Program-made: the position numbers and the translations under genes | The notes under the pieces: generated by a model | Database searches by the model: none | The model's input: the letters and a program-made list of their open reading frames with translations, nothing else | What the model was told of the DNA's origin: nothing | Source: DATLFS01 sp035540935 | GTDB lineage: Bacteria > Actinomycetota > CADDZG01 > WHSQ01 | Direction of reading: 5' to 3' | Length of the DNA stretch: 10,881 bases | NCBI GenBank assembly: GCA_035540935.1 | Contig: DATLFS010000055.1 | Span: forward strand, 1-10,881 | Shown: in pieces, positions 1 to 7,364 of the stretch | Layout of the letters: every line of letters starts with the position of its first letter | Numbering within the stretch: position 1 is the stretch's first letter

Positions 1-469
1 CGCGCATCTCCCACGGAACGCCCGGGAGCGCGTAGACGGGAGCGCCTCGATGCTCCACGATGAAGCCCGGCGCCGTCCCCTCCGGCGGTATCGCCCGGGC
101 CCCCTCGGGGAGGTCCGCCTGGCGCAGGTTCTCCTCCGGCATCTCACGCCCCAACCGGGCGAACACCGCCCGGATCTGCTCCTCGAGCTGCGGATCCCGC
201 ACGAGCTCCCTGCCGCATGCACGGGCGACCGCATCACGCGTCAGGTCGTCCGGCGTCGGCCCGAGGCCTCCGGTGACGATGACGGCATCGGCGCGGCGGA
301 GCGCGTCTCCGAGTGCCTCGACGACGCGCTCGAGGTTGTCTCCCACCGCCACGTGCCGGTACACGTCGATGCCCGCGCTGGCGAGGGCCTCCGAGACGTG
401 CTGCGCGTTCGTGTTCGCGATCTGCCCCAGGAGTAGCTCCGTCCCTACCGAGAGGATCTCCGCTTTCAA
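1..469 (-). CDS. cinA: CinA-family protein, N-terminal part (gene runs off the left edge)
   Basis: The first 156 residues of a CinA (COG1058) protein are present; the rest lies beyond position 1. The translation opens with the CinA signature GTELLLGQIANTNAQ (about residues 10-24) and has the MoaB/MogA-like nucleotide-fold motif VTGGLGPTPDD near residues 73-83. It ends at the conserved segment YALPGVPWEM. Full-length CinA proteins are about 400-430 residues and often end in an NMN deamidase (PncC) domain, which is not visible here. The family is linked to pyridine-nucleotide recycling and ADP-ribose/NMN hydrolysis. The start is TTG at 469-467, chosen because the homology begins there and GAGGAG (478-483) lies 8 bases upstream. 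The TTGA overlap with the pgsA stop implies translational coupling. In Actinobacteria cinA usually precedes recA, so recA is expected further left. Confidence 0.93.
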   Translation of the reverse strand, partial: MKAEILSVGTELLLGQIANTNAQHVSEALASAGIDVYRHVAVGDNLERVVEALGDALRRADAVIVTGGLGPTPDDLTRDAVARACGRELVRDPQLEEQIRAVFARLGREMPEENLRQADLPEGARAIPPEGTAPGFIVEHRGAPVYALPGVPWEMR

Positions 470-996
470 GCGACGCGCTCCTCAACATCGCGCCGCGCGG
501 CGAAGTACTCGGCACCGGTCCACACGGTCCATACGAGCGTGATCGCGGTGATCGCGCCGTGCGCGAGCGTCACGTCGTCCCACGGCCACAGCCACCAGCA
601 CACCATCAACACCTGCAGGAACGTCTTCTCCTTGGCGCGCCGTGAAGCAGGAAGGGTTCCCCCGCCGTTCACGATCCGGGTGCGTAACACCTGCACCGCG
701 ACCTCGCGCACGGCGACGATCGCCGCGGCCCACCACGGGAACGCTCGGGTGTCGACGAGCACGAACAGTGCCGCGCCGACGAGCAGCTTGTCGGCGAGGG
801 GGTCGAGGAACGCGCCGAAGCGCGACTCGAGGTTGCCGCGGCGCGCCAGGTAGCCGTCGAGTGAATCCGACAACGACGCCACGAGGAAGACGGCGAATGC
901 CGCCGTCGCGGCGGCCGCAGACTTGCCGTACCCGAGGACGACGAACAGGGGGACCATCAAGATCCGCGTGATCGTGACGAGATTGGGAGCGTTCAC
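466..996 (-). CDS. pgsA: CDP-diacylglycerol--glycerol-3-phosphate 3-phosphatidyltransferase
   Basis: This 176-residue integral membrane enzyme of the CDP-alcohol phosphatidyltransferase family probably makes phosphatidylglycerol phosphate from CDP-diacylglycerol and glycerol 3-phosphate. The full family signature is present: D44-x2-D47-G48-x2-A51-R52-x8-G61-x3-D65-x3-D69. The opening NAPNLVTITRI is typical of PgsA, and several hydrophobic segments follow (about 12-42, 69-83, 85-101, 126-140, 145-165). The length is normal for the family. The start is GTG at 996-994, sharing GTGA with the rimO stop. The only Shine-Dalgarno-like GAGG lies about 13 bases upstream, so translation probably depends on coupling to rimO. 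The stop TGA overlaps the TTG start of cinA. Related enzymes using other alcohols (inositol, phosphatidylglycerol) share the motif, but the PgsA opening and the cinA neighbour favour PgsA. Confidence 0.93.
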   Translation of the reverse strand: MNAPNLVTITRILMVPLFVVLGYGKSAAAATAAFAVFLVASLSDSLDGYLARRGNLESRFGAFLDPLADKLLVGAALFVLVDTRAFPWWAAAIVAVREVAVQVLRTRIVNGGGTLPASRRAKEKTFLQVLMVCWWLWPWDDVTLAHGAITAITLVWTVWTGAEYFAARRDVEERVA

Positions 997-2345
997 CGAG
1001 TGACGCGCACCTCGAGGTCGGCTCCGTCGTTCGCCACGACCTCCGCGATCACGTAGTCACCAACCCGCAGATCCGGCGCGCAGTGCATCAGGATCTCGCC
1101 ATCGACCTCGGGAGCTTCCCTGTGCGAGCGTCCGTACCACGCCCCGCCGGACAGGTCGTAGCGCTCCGCCAGGACCTCCAGACGCTCGCCGACGAGCGCA
1201 CGCGCCCGGCGCTCCATGGCCGCGTCGGCTATCGCGGTGACGCGGTCGGCGCGTTCGCGCGCGGTTGCCGGGTCGACCTGGTCCGGAAGGAGCGCCCCGC
1301 GCGTCCCCTCCTCCGGCGAGTAGGTGAAGACGCCGATCCAGTCGAGCTCCGCGTCGGCGACGAACGACTCCACCTCCCGCGCCTCGCTCGCGTGTTCGCC
1401 GGGAAAGCCGAGGATGAACGTCGCTCGCACTCCCGCCAATGGATCCGCCCCGCGGATACGGGCGACGAGCGAGTCGAACCGCCGCCGGCTCCCCCACCGC
1501 CCCATGCGCGAGAGCACCTTCGGCGCCACATGCTGGAGCGACAGGTCGAAGTAGTGGCAGATCACGTCGGAGGAGAGCACGGTCTCGAGGAGCTCCTCCG
1601 TCACCCCCTGCGGATGGAGGTACATCAGGCGGATCCGTCTGATCCCTTCCACGCGCTCGAGCCGCCGCAAGAGATCGACGAAGCTCCCCTCGCCGGTGTC
1701 GCGGCCCCACATCACGGAGTCTTGACTGACGAGCGAGATCTCGGTGACACCCTGCGCGGCGAGACCCCGCACCTCTTCCTCGATACCCGCGGCGGCGCGG
1801 CTCCTGAACTTCCCTCGCATCAGCGGGATCGCACAGAAGGTGCAACCGCGATCGCATCCCTCTGCGATCTTCACGTAAGCCCACGGCGCGACGCCGAAGC
1901 GGAGGCGCGGGCTCGCCGCGATCGTCGCGTCCCAGTACGCGGGGTCGAAGCGGGTGCCCGGCGCGCCGTGGATCTTCGTGCCGAGCGATCCCGACGCGAC
2001 CCCGGCGACGATGTCCGCGATGCGCGGGTAGGCGGCGAAGTCGACCAGTGCGTCGACCTCGGGCAACTCGCCGGCCAGCTCTCCGGCCGACCGCGCCACG
2101 AGGCAGCCGGCGAGAACGATGCCCTTTAGGTCGCCCGCCTCTTTCAGGTCGGCGTATTCCAGGACCTCCTCGACCGTCTCGCGGCGCGCCGGGTCGATGA
2201 AGCCGCAGGTGTTGACCAGCACCACGTCCGCGCCCTCGGCGGAGTCCGAGACCTCGTGGCCTCCCGCGGCAAGAAGACCTCCGAGGCCTTCGGAGTCGAC
2301 CGCGTTCTTGGGGCACCCGAGGGTGACGATGGCGACCTTGGACAT
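993..2345 (-). CDS. rimO: Ribosomal protein S12 methylthiotransferase RimO (radical SAM)
   Basis: This 450-residue methylthiotransferase is predicted to add a methylthio group to the conserved aspartate of ribosomal protein S12 using S-adenosylmethionine and two iron-sulfur clusters. The N-terminal UPF0004 domain has its three cluster cysteines at C11 (TLGCPKN), C47 (NTCGF) and C81 (AGC). The radical SAM motif CxxxCxxC is C164, C168, C171 in EGCDRGCTFCAIP. A TRAM-type domain fills about residues 385-450. The RimO-like opening SKVAIVTLGCPKN and the length separate it from the tRNA enzymes MiaB and MtaB, which are the main alternatives. The start is ATG at 2345-2343; the only nearby purine patch is a weak AGG just 2 bases away. 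It lies 36 bases after the rodZ-like gene and overlaps pgsA by 4 bases. Confidence 0.95.
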   Translation of the reverse strand: MSKVAIVTLGCPKNAVDSEGLGGLLAAGGHEVSDSAEGADVVLVNTCGFIDPARRETVEEVLEYADLKEAGDLKGIVLAGCLVARSAGELAGELPEVDALVDFAAYPRIADIVAGVASGSLGTKIHGAPGTRFDPAYWDATIAASPRLRFGVAPWAYVKIAEGCDRGCTFCAIPLMRGKFRSRAAAGIEEEVRGLAAQGVTEISLVSQDSVMWGRDTGEGSFVDLLRRLERVEGIRRIRLMYLHPQGVTEELLETVLSSDVICHYFDLSLQHVAPKVLSRMGRWGSRRRFDSLVARIRGADPLAGVRATFILGFPGEHASEAREVESFVADAELDWIGVFTYSPEEGTRGALLPDQVDPATARERADRVTAIADAAMERRARALVGERLEVLAERYDLSGGAWYGRSHREAPEVDGEILMHCAPDLRVGDYVIAEVVANDGADLEVRVTR

Positions 2346-2358
2346 GACCTAGAGGGTA

Positions 2359-2380
2359 CCGGCGCGCCGCGGTTCGCCGG
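2359..2380 (-). other. Inverted repeat in the rodZ-rimO gap
   Basis: CCGGCG (minus strand, 2380-2375) and CGCCGG (2364-2359) form a 6-bp perfect stem around a 10-base loop. It fills most of the 36-base gap just after the rodZ-like stop and ends about 13 bases before the rimO ATG. No U-run follows, so it is a poor intrinsic terminator. It could affect rimO initiation, but in DNA this GC-rich a 6-bp stem may be chance. Confidence 0.3.
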
Positions 2381-2381
2381 C

Positions 2382-3152
2382 TCAGAGACTGTCTATGTCG
2401 TCCGGCAGCTTGATCGTGACGGGATCGACGTCACCCGGCGCGCCGAAGCTATGCCCGTTGATCACCAGGTCGACCCCCCGCGGGAAGCCGAGGATGATCG
2501 TCATGCCTCGTTCGGCCGTGAACGTCTCAGACGTGCCCGCCTCGATCGTGTCGCTGAAGAGCTTCGTTCCGTCCGCGGTGACGTCGACCCAGCAGTCATC
2601 TCTCACCGCGTCGACAACAACCTCGATCCCCTCGTCGAGCGCGAGCACGTCCTCCGCCGGCGTCTCCTCGGGGGTCGGCGTGACTTCCGGCGTGAGACTC
2701 GTCTCGGGGGTGGGGCTCTCGGGCGCCAGGGGCGTCGCCTCTCCGGCGGTGCGCGACGGACGGTCTTCGCCGGCGGTCAGGCCGATGATGGCAAGGAAGA
2801 CGATCACCAGGAAAGCCGCGCCTCCGGCCAGCACCCAGCTGTTGATCCTCGGGCCCTCCTTGGGAGCGCTGCGGCGGCGTCCTTCGGCGAGGAGCTGCGC
2901 GGTGTCCACGCGCTCGCCGTGCCGGCGCTCGAACTCGTGGATCAGCGGATCCGGATCGACCCGGAGATAGCGGGCGTAGGTCCTGAGGAACCCCCTCACG
3001 TACGCCGGCGCCAGGAAGTCGAACTCATCCGACTCCATGCGCATGAGGAAGTCGGCCCGGATCTTCGTCTCCTCGGCGGCGCGCTCGATGCTCACCCGCC
3101 GGCGGCGGCGAGCATGGCGCAGGTACTGACCCATCGTCTGGGGCTCGGTCAC
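2382..3152 (-). CDS. RodZ-like protein: HTH domain, one transmembrane helix, DUF4115-type C-terminus
   Basis: This 256-residue bitopic membrane protein has the RodZ layout. A Cro/C1-type HTH_25 domain (about 7-70) includes YLRHARRRRRVSIERAAEET. A basic stretch leads to one transmembrane helix (about 104-127), then a Pro/Thr/Glu-rich linker (about 129-168) and a beta-rich DUF4115-like domain (about 172-256) containing DDCWVDVTADG and a late VINGHSFGAPGD. In rod-shaped bacteria RodZ links MreB filaments to the cell-wall elongation machinery; many Actinobacteria carry such proteins without MreB, so the role here is open. The GTG start at 3152-3150 has a strong GGAGG only 3 bases upstream. An in-frame ATG at 3134-3132 would give 250 residues and sits nearer to where family members usually begin, but lacks a good Shine-Dalgarno. 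It is probably the first gene of a rodZ-rimO-pgsA-cinA unit. Confidence 0.87.
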   Translation of the reverse strand: MTEPQTMGQYLRHARRRRRVSIERAAEETKIRADFLMRMESDEFDFLAPAYVRGFLRTYARYLRVDPDPLIHEFERRHGERVDTAQLLAEGRRRSAPKEGPRINSWVLAGGAAFLVIVFLAIIGLTAGEDRPSRTAGEATPLAPESPTPETSLTPEVTPTPEETPAEDVLALDEGIEVVVDAVRDDCWVDVTADGTKLFSDTIEAGTSETFTAERGMTIILGFPRGVDLVINGHSFGAPGDVDPVTIKLPDDIDSL

Positions 3153-3163
3153 GATCCTCCGTC

Positions 3164-3175
3164 CGCGACGTCGCG
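3164..3175. promoter_or_regulatory. 12-bp perfect palindrome in the rodZ leader
   Basis: CGCGACGTCGCG reads identically on both strands. It lies between the predicted promoter and the GGAGG of the rodZ-like gene. Its half-site GTCGCG/CGCGAC recurs in a second palindrome about 15 bases upstream. It could be an operator or an RNA hairpin near the ribosome binding site; no known regulator is recognised. Confidence 0.3.
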
Positions 3176-3189
3176 CATCGGGTTCACAA

Positions 3190-3199
3190 GGTCGCGACC
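3190..3199. promoter_or_regulatory. 10-bp perfect palindrome next to the -10 box
   Basis: GGTCGCGACC is a perfect palindrome starting one base after the TATAAT hexamer on the minus strand, so it would cover the expected transcription start. That is a classical place for a repressor site. The regulator is unknown. Confidence 0.35.
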
Positions 3200-3205
3200 A
3201 TTATA
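3200..3205 (-). promoter_or_regulatory. Candidate promoter -10 box for the rodZ-rimO-pgsA-cinA unit
   Basis: The minus strand reads TATAAT, an exact consensus -10 hexamer and rare in such GC-rich DNA, in the 85-base gap between ftsK and the rodZ-like gene. No good TTGACA-like -35 is found at 16-18 bases upstream (AAGGGG at 17) and there is no TGn extension, so the site would need an activator or an unusual sigma contact. The position, about 45-50 bases before the GTG start, suits a short leader. Confidence 0.5.
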
Positions 3206-3220
3206 GGAACGCGAAACTCC

Positions 3221-3237
3221 GGCCCCTTCGGCGGGCC
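3221..3237 (-). terminator. Weak terminator-like hairpin after ftsK
   Basis: Directly after the ftsK stop the minus strand can form GGCCC/GGGCC, a 5-bp stem with a 7-base loop, followed a few bases later by a short TTT. The stem is short and the T-run minimal, so termination would be partial at best. Its place before the rodZ promoter fits an operon boundary. Confidence 0.3.
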
Positions 3238-5604
3238 TCAGCCGGCCGCGGGCGGATCTTCGTCCAGCTCGGCGGGCGTCATGAGCACGTCGCGCGGCTT
3301 CGATCCCAGCGACGGACCGACGACGCCTCGCTGCTCGAGGAGGTCCATGAGCCGCCCGGCGCGGGCGAACCCGACCTTCAGCTTCCGCTGCAACATCGAC
3401 GTCGAGCCGAGCTGCGAGCGGACCACCAGCTCGAGCGCCTCCTGCAGGAGTTCGTCGTCGTCGCCCGGCGCGCCGGACGGCGCGCCGGAAGCGCCACCTT
3501 CGTCTGCGGTGATGCCCTCGAGGTAGCGCGGCTCGCCCTGGCGCCGGCAGTGACCGACGACCGCGGCGATCTCCTTCTCGGTCACCCAGGCGCCCTGGAT
3601 CCGCCGCGGACGCGACGAGTTCGCATGGAGGAACAGCATGTCTCCCTGACCGACGAGCTTGTCCGCGCCTCCCTGATCGAGGATCACCCGCGAGTCCTGC
3701 TGACTCGCCACGCTGAACGCGATGCGCGACGGGATGTTCGCCTTGATGACGCCGGTGACGACGTCGACCGACGGTCGCTGGGTCGCGATCACGAGGTGGA
3801 TCCCGACCGCCCGCGCCATCTGAGCGATACGGCAGATCGCCGCCTCGACATCGCGCGGCGCGACCATCATCAGGTCGGCCAGCTCATCGACGACCACCAA
3901 GATGTAGGGAAGGGGCTGCGGGTCCGGCTCGTCGTCGGAACGCTTGACGATGCCGCCGCGGGCGACGGCGTCGTTGTAGAAGTCGAGGTTCCGCATGCCG
4001 TAGTGCGCGAGCGTCTCGTAACGCATCTCCATCTCGCGGACGACCCATCCCAGCGCCGCCGCGGCTTTCTTGGGTTGCGTCACGACGGGCGTCAGGAGAT
4101 GGGGAACGCCTTGGAAGTGCGTCAGCTCAACGCGCTTGGGGTCGATGAGGATCATGCGCACCTGGTCCGGACGCGCGCGCGTCAATACCGACGTGATCAT
4201 CGAGTTCATGCACGACGACTTGCCGGAGTTCGTCGCTCCCGCGATGAGAACGTGCGGGAACTCGGTCACGTTGGCGAGGACGGGATCGCCGGAGATGTCC
4301 ATCCCCAGCGCGGCCGCGAGAGGATGCCGGTTCCGCTTCGCCTCTTCGCTTCGGAGAACGTCGCCGAGCGTGACGATGCGCTTGGTGCGGTTCGGCACCT
4401 CGACGCCGATCGCACTGCGCCCCGGGATCGGCGCGAGGAACCTTAGCTCGCCCGACGCGAGCGCGTACTTGATCTCGTTGGCGAGGGACAGCACCCGGTT
4501 CACCTTCACGCCGGGACCGAGCTCGATCTCGAAGCGCGTCACGGTCGGCCCGGCGGTGTAGCCCGTCACCGCGGCATCGACGCTGAACTGCTGCAAGGTC
4601 TCTTCGAGCGCCCGCTGGGTCTCCTCGATCGAGCGCATCGGGACCTCGCCTCCCGCGCCCTGCGCCAGCAGGTCGATCGGAGGAAGCTTGTAGTCCCCCG
4701 AGTCCCCGACCGGCATCACGAGCTGCGTCGGCTTCCCGGCGGCCGGTGGTTCGTCGGGTTCCTCTTCCGCGTCCGGAGCAGCGCGCCGGCGCCGGGGCCG
4801 CAGCGGAACGACCTCGTCCTCACCCGCCGGAAGGGCCACGTCGGCTTCCTCCTCCTCGTCCTCGGCCAGGTCCACGCGGGCGGCGAGCCCGAGCGCGAAG
4901 TCCGCGGCCGCCGAGCCCGCGGCGCGCAACCAGCCGCCGACGCGCGCCGGCGGAGTCCGGGTGAGGATCATGAGACCGATCCCGAGCAGGGCGAGCAAGA
5001 GCGGCCACGTCCCCAACCGGCCCACGACATCGGAAGACGGGCGGGCGAGCAGAGCGCCGGCGACCCCGCCGATCTCCTGCAGCTTCTCGAGCGGCGCCGA
5101 CACGGGCTTGTTCCCGCCGGCCAGATGCGTCATGCCCGCCAGGGCGCCGACGCCGAGGGCCGCGCCGGCGACCCCGCGACCGGCGTGAGGACGGAGCCGG
5201 GGGGCGGCGACGGCGACGCCTGCCGCTACCAGGATGGCCGGGACGGCGGCGGCCAGATCGCCGAGGAACAGCCGTGCCAGGTATGCGAGCCCGGTGCCGA
5301 ACGGACCACCGGCGTCGCCGTAGATGCCGAGGCCGGCGAGGGCGCCGGCGAAGACGGTCAGGACGCCCCACGCCTCCGGCGGAGCGTTGCGGACGACCAC
5401 GAAGGTCCAGCGGAGCAGGCCGCCGCCGGCACGCGCGGCGCCGAGCGAGGCGCGGCCGACGACCTGTACGGGGCCGGTTCGCCGGGTGCGTGCCGGCGCC
5501 CGCCGCGGGGGCGGGCGGCGACGGGCGGTCGACGTGCGGGGGCGGCCCCCCGCGCGTCCCCCCGATCTCCCCGCCTTCGTGCGACGGCGCGGTCGTGTCG
5601 CCAC
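3238..5604 (-). CDS. ftsK: FtsK/SpoIIIE-family DNA translocase
   Basis: This septum-anchored motor is predicted to pump chromosomal DNA during division and to support dimer resolution. Numbering is from the chosen start (788 residues). A very basic Arg/Gly/Pro-rich N-terminus is followed by about four transmembrane segments (78-96, 118-134, 144-162, 197-215) and a short acidic linker (about 245-300). The alpha/beta domains (about 305-450) precede the RecA-like motor. Walker A GATNSGKSS is at 456-464 and Walker B ILVVVDELAD at 568-577; ATQRPSVDVVTGVIKANIPS and LDQGGADKLVGQGDM are typical FtsK segments. A winged-helix gamma domain at about 716-776 suggests reading of orienting DNA sites. The start is GTG at 5604-5602, because AGAGGAG (5611-5617) sits 6 bases upstream. 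A longer in-frame GTG at 5676 would run through the promoter-like patch; ATG at 5634 has no good Shine-Dalgarno. Confidence 0.95.
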   Translation of the reverse strand: MATRPRRRTKAGRSGGRAGGRPRTSTARRRPPPRRAPARTRRTGPVQVVGRASLGAARAGGGLLRWTFVVVRNAPPEAWGVLTVFAGALAGLGIYGDAGGPFGTGLAYLARLFLGDLAAAVPAILVAAGVAVAAPRLRPHAGRGVAGAALGVGALAGMTHLAGGNKPVSAPLEKLQEIGGVAGALLARPSSDVVGRLGTWPLLLALLGIGLMILTRTPPARVGGWLRAAGSAAADFALGLAARVDLAEDEEEEADVALPAGEDEVVPLRPRRRRAAPDAEEEPDEPPAAGKPTQLVMPVGDSGDYKLPPIDLLAQGAGGEVPMRSIEETQRALEETLQQFSVDAAVTGYTAGPTVTRFEIELGPGVKVNRVLSLANEIKYALASGELRFLAPIPGRSAIGVEVPNRTKRIVTLGDVLRSEEAKRNRHPLAAALGMDISGDPVLANVTEFPHVLIAGATNSGKSSCMNSMITSVLTRARPDQVRMILIDPKRVELTHFQGVPHLLTPVVTQPKKAAAALGWVVREMEMRYETLAHYGMRNLDFYNDAVARGGIVKRSDDEPDPQPLPYILVVVDELADLMMVAPRDVEAAICRIAQMARAVGIHLVIATQRPSVDVVTGVIKANIPSRIAFSVASQQDSRVILDQGGADKLVGQGDMLFLHANSSRPRRIQGAWVTEKEIAAVVGHCRRQGEPRYLEGITADEGGASGAPSGAPGDDDELLQEALELVVRSQLGSTSMLQRKLKVGFARAGRLMDLLEQRGVVGPSLGSKPRDVLMTPAELDEDPPAAG

Positions 5605-5617
5605 GCTGCTCTCCTCT
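5605..5617 (-). promoter_or_regulatory. Ribosome binding site that sets the ftsK start
   Basis: AGAGGAG (5617-5611, minus strand) followed by 6 bases and GTG at 5604. It is the only strong Shine-Dalgarno match among the three candidate ftsK starts, so it supports a 788-residue rather than 812-residue product. Confidence 0.7.
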
Positions 5618-5665
5618 GCTCGCGCCGGAGCCATCCCGCGGCCCGGGCCGGCCTCAAGAGTAACA

Positions 5666-5671
5666 ATAATA
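5666..5671 (-). promoter_or_regulatory. Candidate -10 box for ftsK
   Basis: TATTAT (one mismatch to TATAAT) lies in an AT-rich island between about 5655 and 5700, in the 101-base rnj-ftsK gap. No convincing -35 is visible at the usual spacing. A GC palindrome, GGCCCGGGCC (5640-5649), follows in the presumed leader. The local fall in GC is the main support for a promoter. Confidence 0.35.
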
Positions 5672-5705
5672 GACACGAACCACAGGATTTACACGCGGGA
5701 GACCG

Positions 5706-7364
5706 TCACACCTCCATCACGATCGGCATGATCATCGGCCGGCGACGCGTCGACTCCCACACGAACGAGCCGAGGGCCGACCGGACCTGCTTCTTGATCG
5801 TGGCCCAGTCCGTGACCCGATCCCGTTCGAGCTCCTCGAGCGCCTCCGCCACCCGGTCGGCGGCGTCCTCCAGGAAGGCCCGAGACTCGTCTTCGTAGAC
5901 GAAGCCTCGGCTGATGAGGTCGGGACCCGCCAGGATCTCGCCGCTCTGCGAATCGATCGTCACGACGCAGATCAGGATGCCGTCCGCGGCAAGGACGCGC
6001 CGGTCCCGCAGCACGACCGGTCCGACGTCGCCCACTCCGAGGCCGTCCACGAGGATCATCCCGTGCCGCACCGCATCCCCCCTGCGCACGCGGCCATCGT
6101 CGAGCACCAGCGTGTCCCCGTCCTCGACGATCGTGATGCGATCGTCGGGCACGCCCTCGCTGGCCGCGATGCGCGCGTGGAGCGCCAGTTGCCGGTACTC
6201 CCCGTGGACCGGCACGAAGTGGCGCGGCCGCACGGTGCGGATCATCTCCGCCAGCTCGTCGGCCGCGCCGTGGCCGGAAACGTGCACGGGACTCGTACCG
6301 GAGTGATACACGTCGGCGCCGGCGCGGTAGAGCCCGTTCAACACGCGGTGCACCGCCGCCTCGTTGCCCGGTATCGGATGAGCCGAAAGGATGACCGTGT
6401 CGCCCTCGGCGACCTTGACCTTCTTGTGCTCTCCGGCGGCGATCAGGGAGAGCGCCGAAAAAGGCTCTCCCTGTGAGCCGGTGCAAAGGACGACGGTCTC
6501 CTCCGGTGAGTGAGCGTCTAGGTCGTCGATCGAGATGAGCACGCCGGGGGCGATCCTCAGGTGCCCCAGCTCGCGCCCGACCTCCGCGTTCGCCACCATC
6601 GAGCGGCCGACGCACGCCACCTTCCTCCCGACCTCGTGGGCCACCTCGCACACCTGCTGGATCCGATGCAGGTTCGAAGCGAAGCACGCGACGACGATCC
6701 GGCGGCGCGCGCCGCGGAAGATCCGGCGAAGCTCTTCGCCCACGATCGCCTCGCTCGGTGTGCGCCCCGGCCGCTCGGCGTTCGTGGAGTCCGACAGCAG
6801 CAGATCGACGCCCTCCTCCCCGAGTGCGCGGAAACCCGCCAGATCCGTGCGGCGTCCGTCGATCGGGTTCTCGTCGAGCTTGAAGTCGCTCGTGTAAACG
6901 ACGCGTCCGGCGGGAGTGTCGATCGACACGGCGATCGCATCGGGGATCGAGTGCGAGACCGCCAGGAAGCGGCAGCGGAAACCGCCGATCGCTCGCTCCT
7001 CGCCGGTGCCGACCTCGACCATGTCGGCGCGCACGCCGTGCTCTTCGAGCCGGCGTCGCGCGATGCCGAGCGTCAGCGGCGTACCGAAGAGGGGCGCCGG
7101 CACCTCGCGCAGGAACCACGAGAGTGCACCCACATGATCCTCGTGTCCGTGGGTCAGCACGACCCCCACGCAGTCGTCTGCGCGCTCGGCCACGTAGGAG
7201 AAATCGGGGAGGACGAGGTCGACGCCGAGCATCTCGTCGGTGGGGAACGACAACCCGCAATCTAGGACGAGGATCTCGTCGCCCGACTCGACGGCGAGCA
7301 TGTTGCGGCCGACCTCACCCATGCCGCCCATGAAGACGACCTTGGTCGACCCGGCGGCCGTCAC
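5706..7364 (-). CDS. rnj: Ribonuclease J (metallo-beta-lactamase / beta-CASP RNase)
   Basis: This 552-residue RNase J is predicted to act as a 5'-to-3' exonuclease and endonuclease in mRNA decay and rRNA maturation. The beta-lactamase fold carries the metal motif HGHEDH (H72, H74, D76, H77), a later histidine in VSHSIPDA (H138) and an aspartate in YTSDFK (D160). The beta-CASP region includes CFASNLHRIQQ (about 227-237) and SGHGAADEL near 363-371, and H387 in PVHGEYRQL completes the site. The length matches the family. The GTG start at 7364-7362 shares GTGA with the dapA stop, and GGAGG lies 10 bases upstream inside dapA. A 10-bp palindrome (7366-7375) sits between that Shine-Dalgarno and the start. 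The dapA-rnj-ftsK order is typical of Actinobacteria. Together with pnp upstream, two RNA-decay enzymes flank the dap genes. Confidence 0.95.
   Translation of the reverse strand: MTAAGSTKVVFMGGMGEVGRNMLAVESGDEILVLDCGLSFPTDEMLGVDLVLPDFSYVAERADDCVGVVLTHGHEDHVGALSWFLREVPAPLFGTPLTLGIARRRLEEHGVRADMVEVGTGEERAIGGFRCRFLAVSHSIPDAIAVSIDTPAGRVVYTSDFKLDENPIDGRRTDLAGFRALGEEGVDLLLSDSTNAERPGRTPSEAIVGEELRRIFRGARRRIVVACFASNLHRIQQVCEVAHEVGRKVACVGRSMVANAEVGRELGHLRIAPGVLISIDDLDAHSPEETVVLCTGSQGEPFSALSLIAAGEHKKVKVAEGDTVILSAHPIPGNEAAVHRVLNGLYRAGADVYHSGTSPVHVSGHGAADELAEMIRTVRPRHFVPVHGEYRQLALHARIAASEGVPDDRITIVEDGDTLVLDDGRVRRGDAVRHGMILVDGLGVGDVGPVVLRDRRVLAADGILICVVTIDSQSGEILAGPDLISRGFVYEDESRAFLEDAADRVAEALEELERDRVTDWATIKKQVRSALGSFVWESTRRRPMIMPIVMEV

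Noticed and set aside
1083..2129. Plus-strand open frame of 348 codons opposite rimO
   Set aside because: It is a shadow of rimO, whose motifs and length are complete on the other strand; no domain or ribosome binding site supports it.
2256..3206. Plus-strand open frame of 316 codons across the rimO-rodZ junction
   Set aside because: It is antisense to two genes and to the promoter region, with Arg/Gly/Asp-rich translation and no recognisable motif.
3550..4446. Plus-strand open frame of 298 codons opposite ftsK
   Set aside because: It is antisense to the FtsK motor domain, compositionally biased and without motifs.
5640..5649. GGCCCGGGCC palindrome as an rnj terminator
   Set aside because: It has no loop and no T-run, and lies downstream of the AT-rich promoter-like patch. 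It is more likely a chance GC palindrome in the ftsK leader.
5689..7260. Second minus-strand frame of 523 codons inside rnj
   Set aside because: It is an Arg/Gly-rich frame-shifted reading of rnj; the 552-residue frame has all RNase J motifs and normal length.
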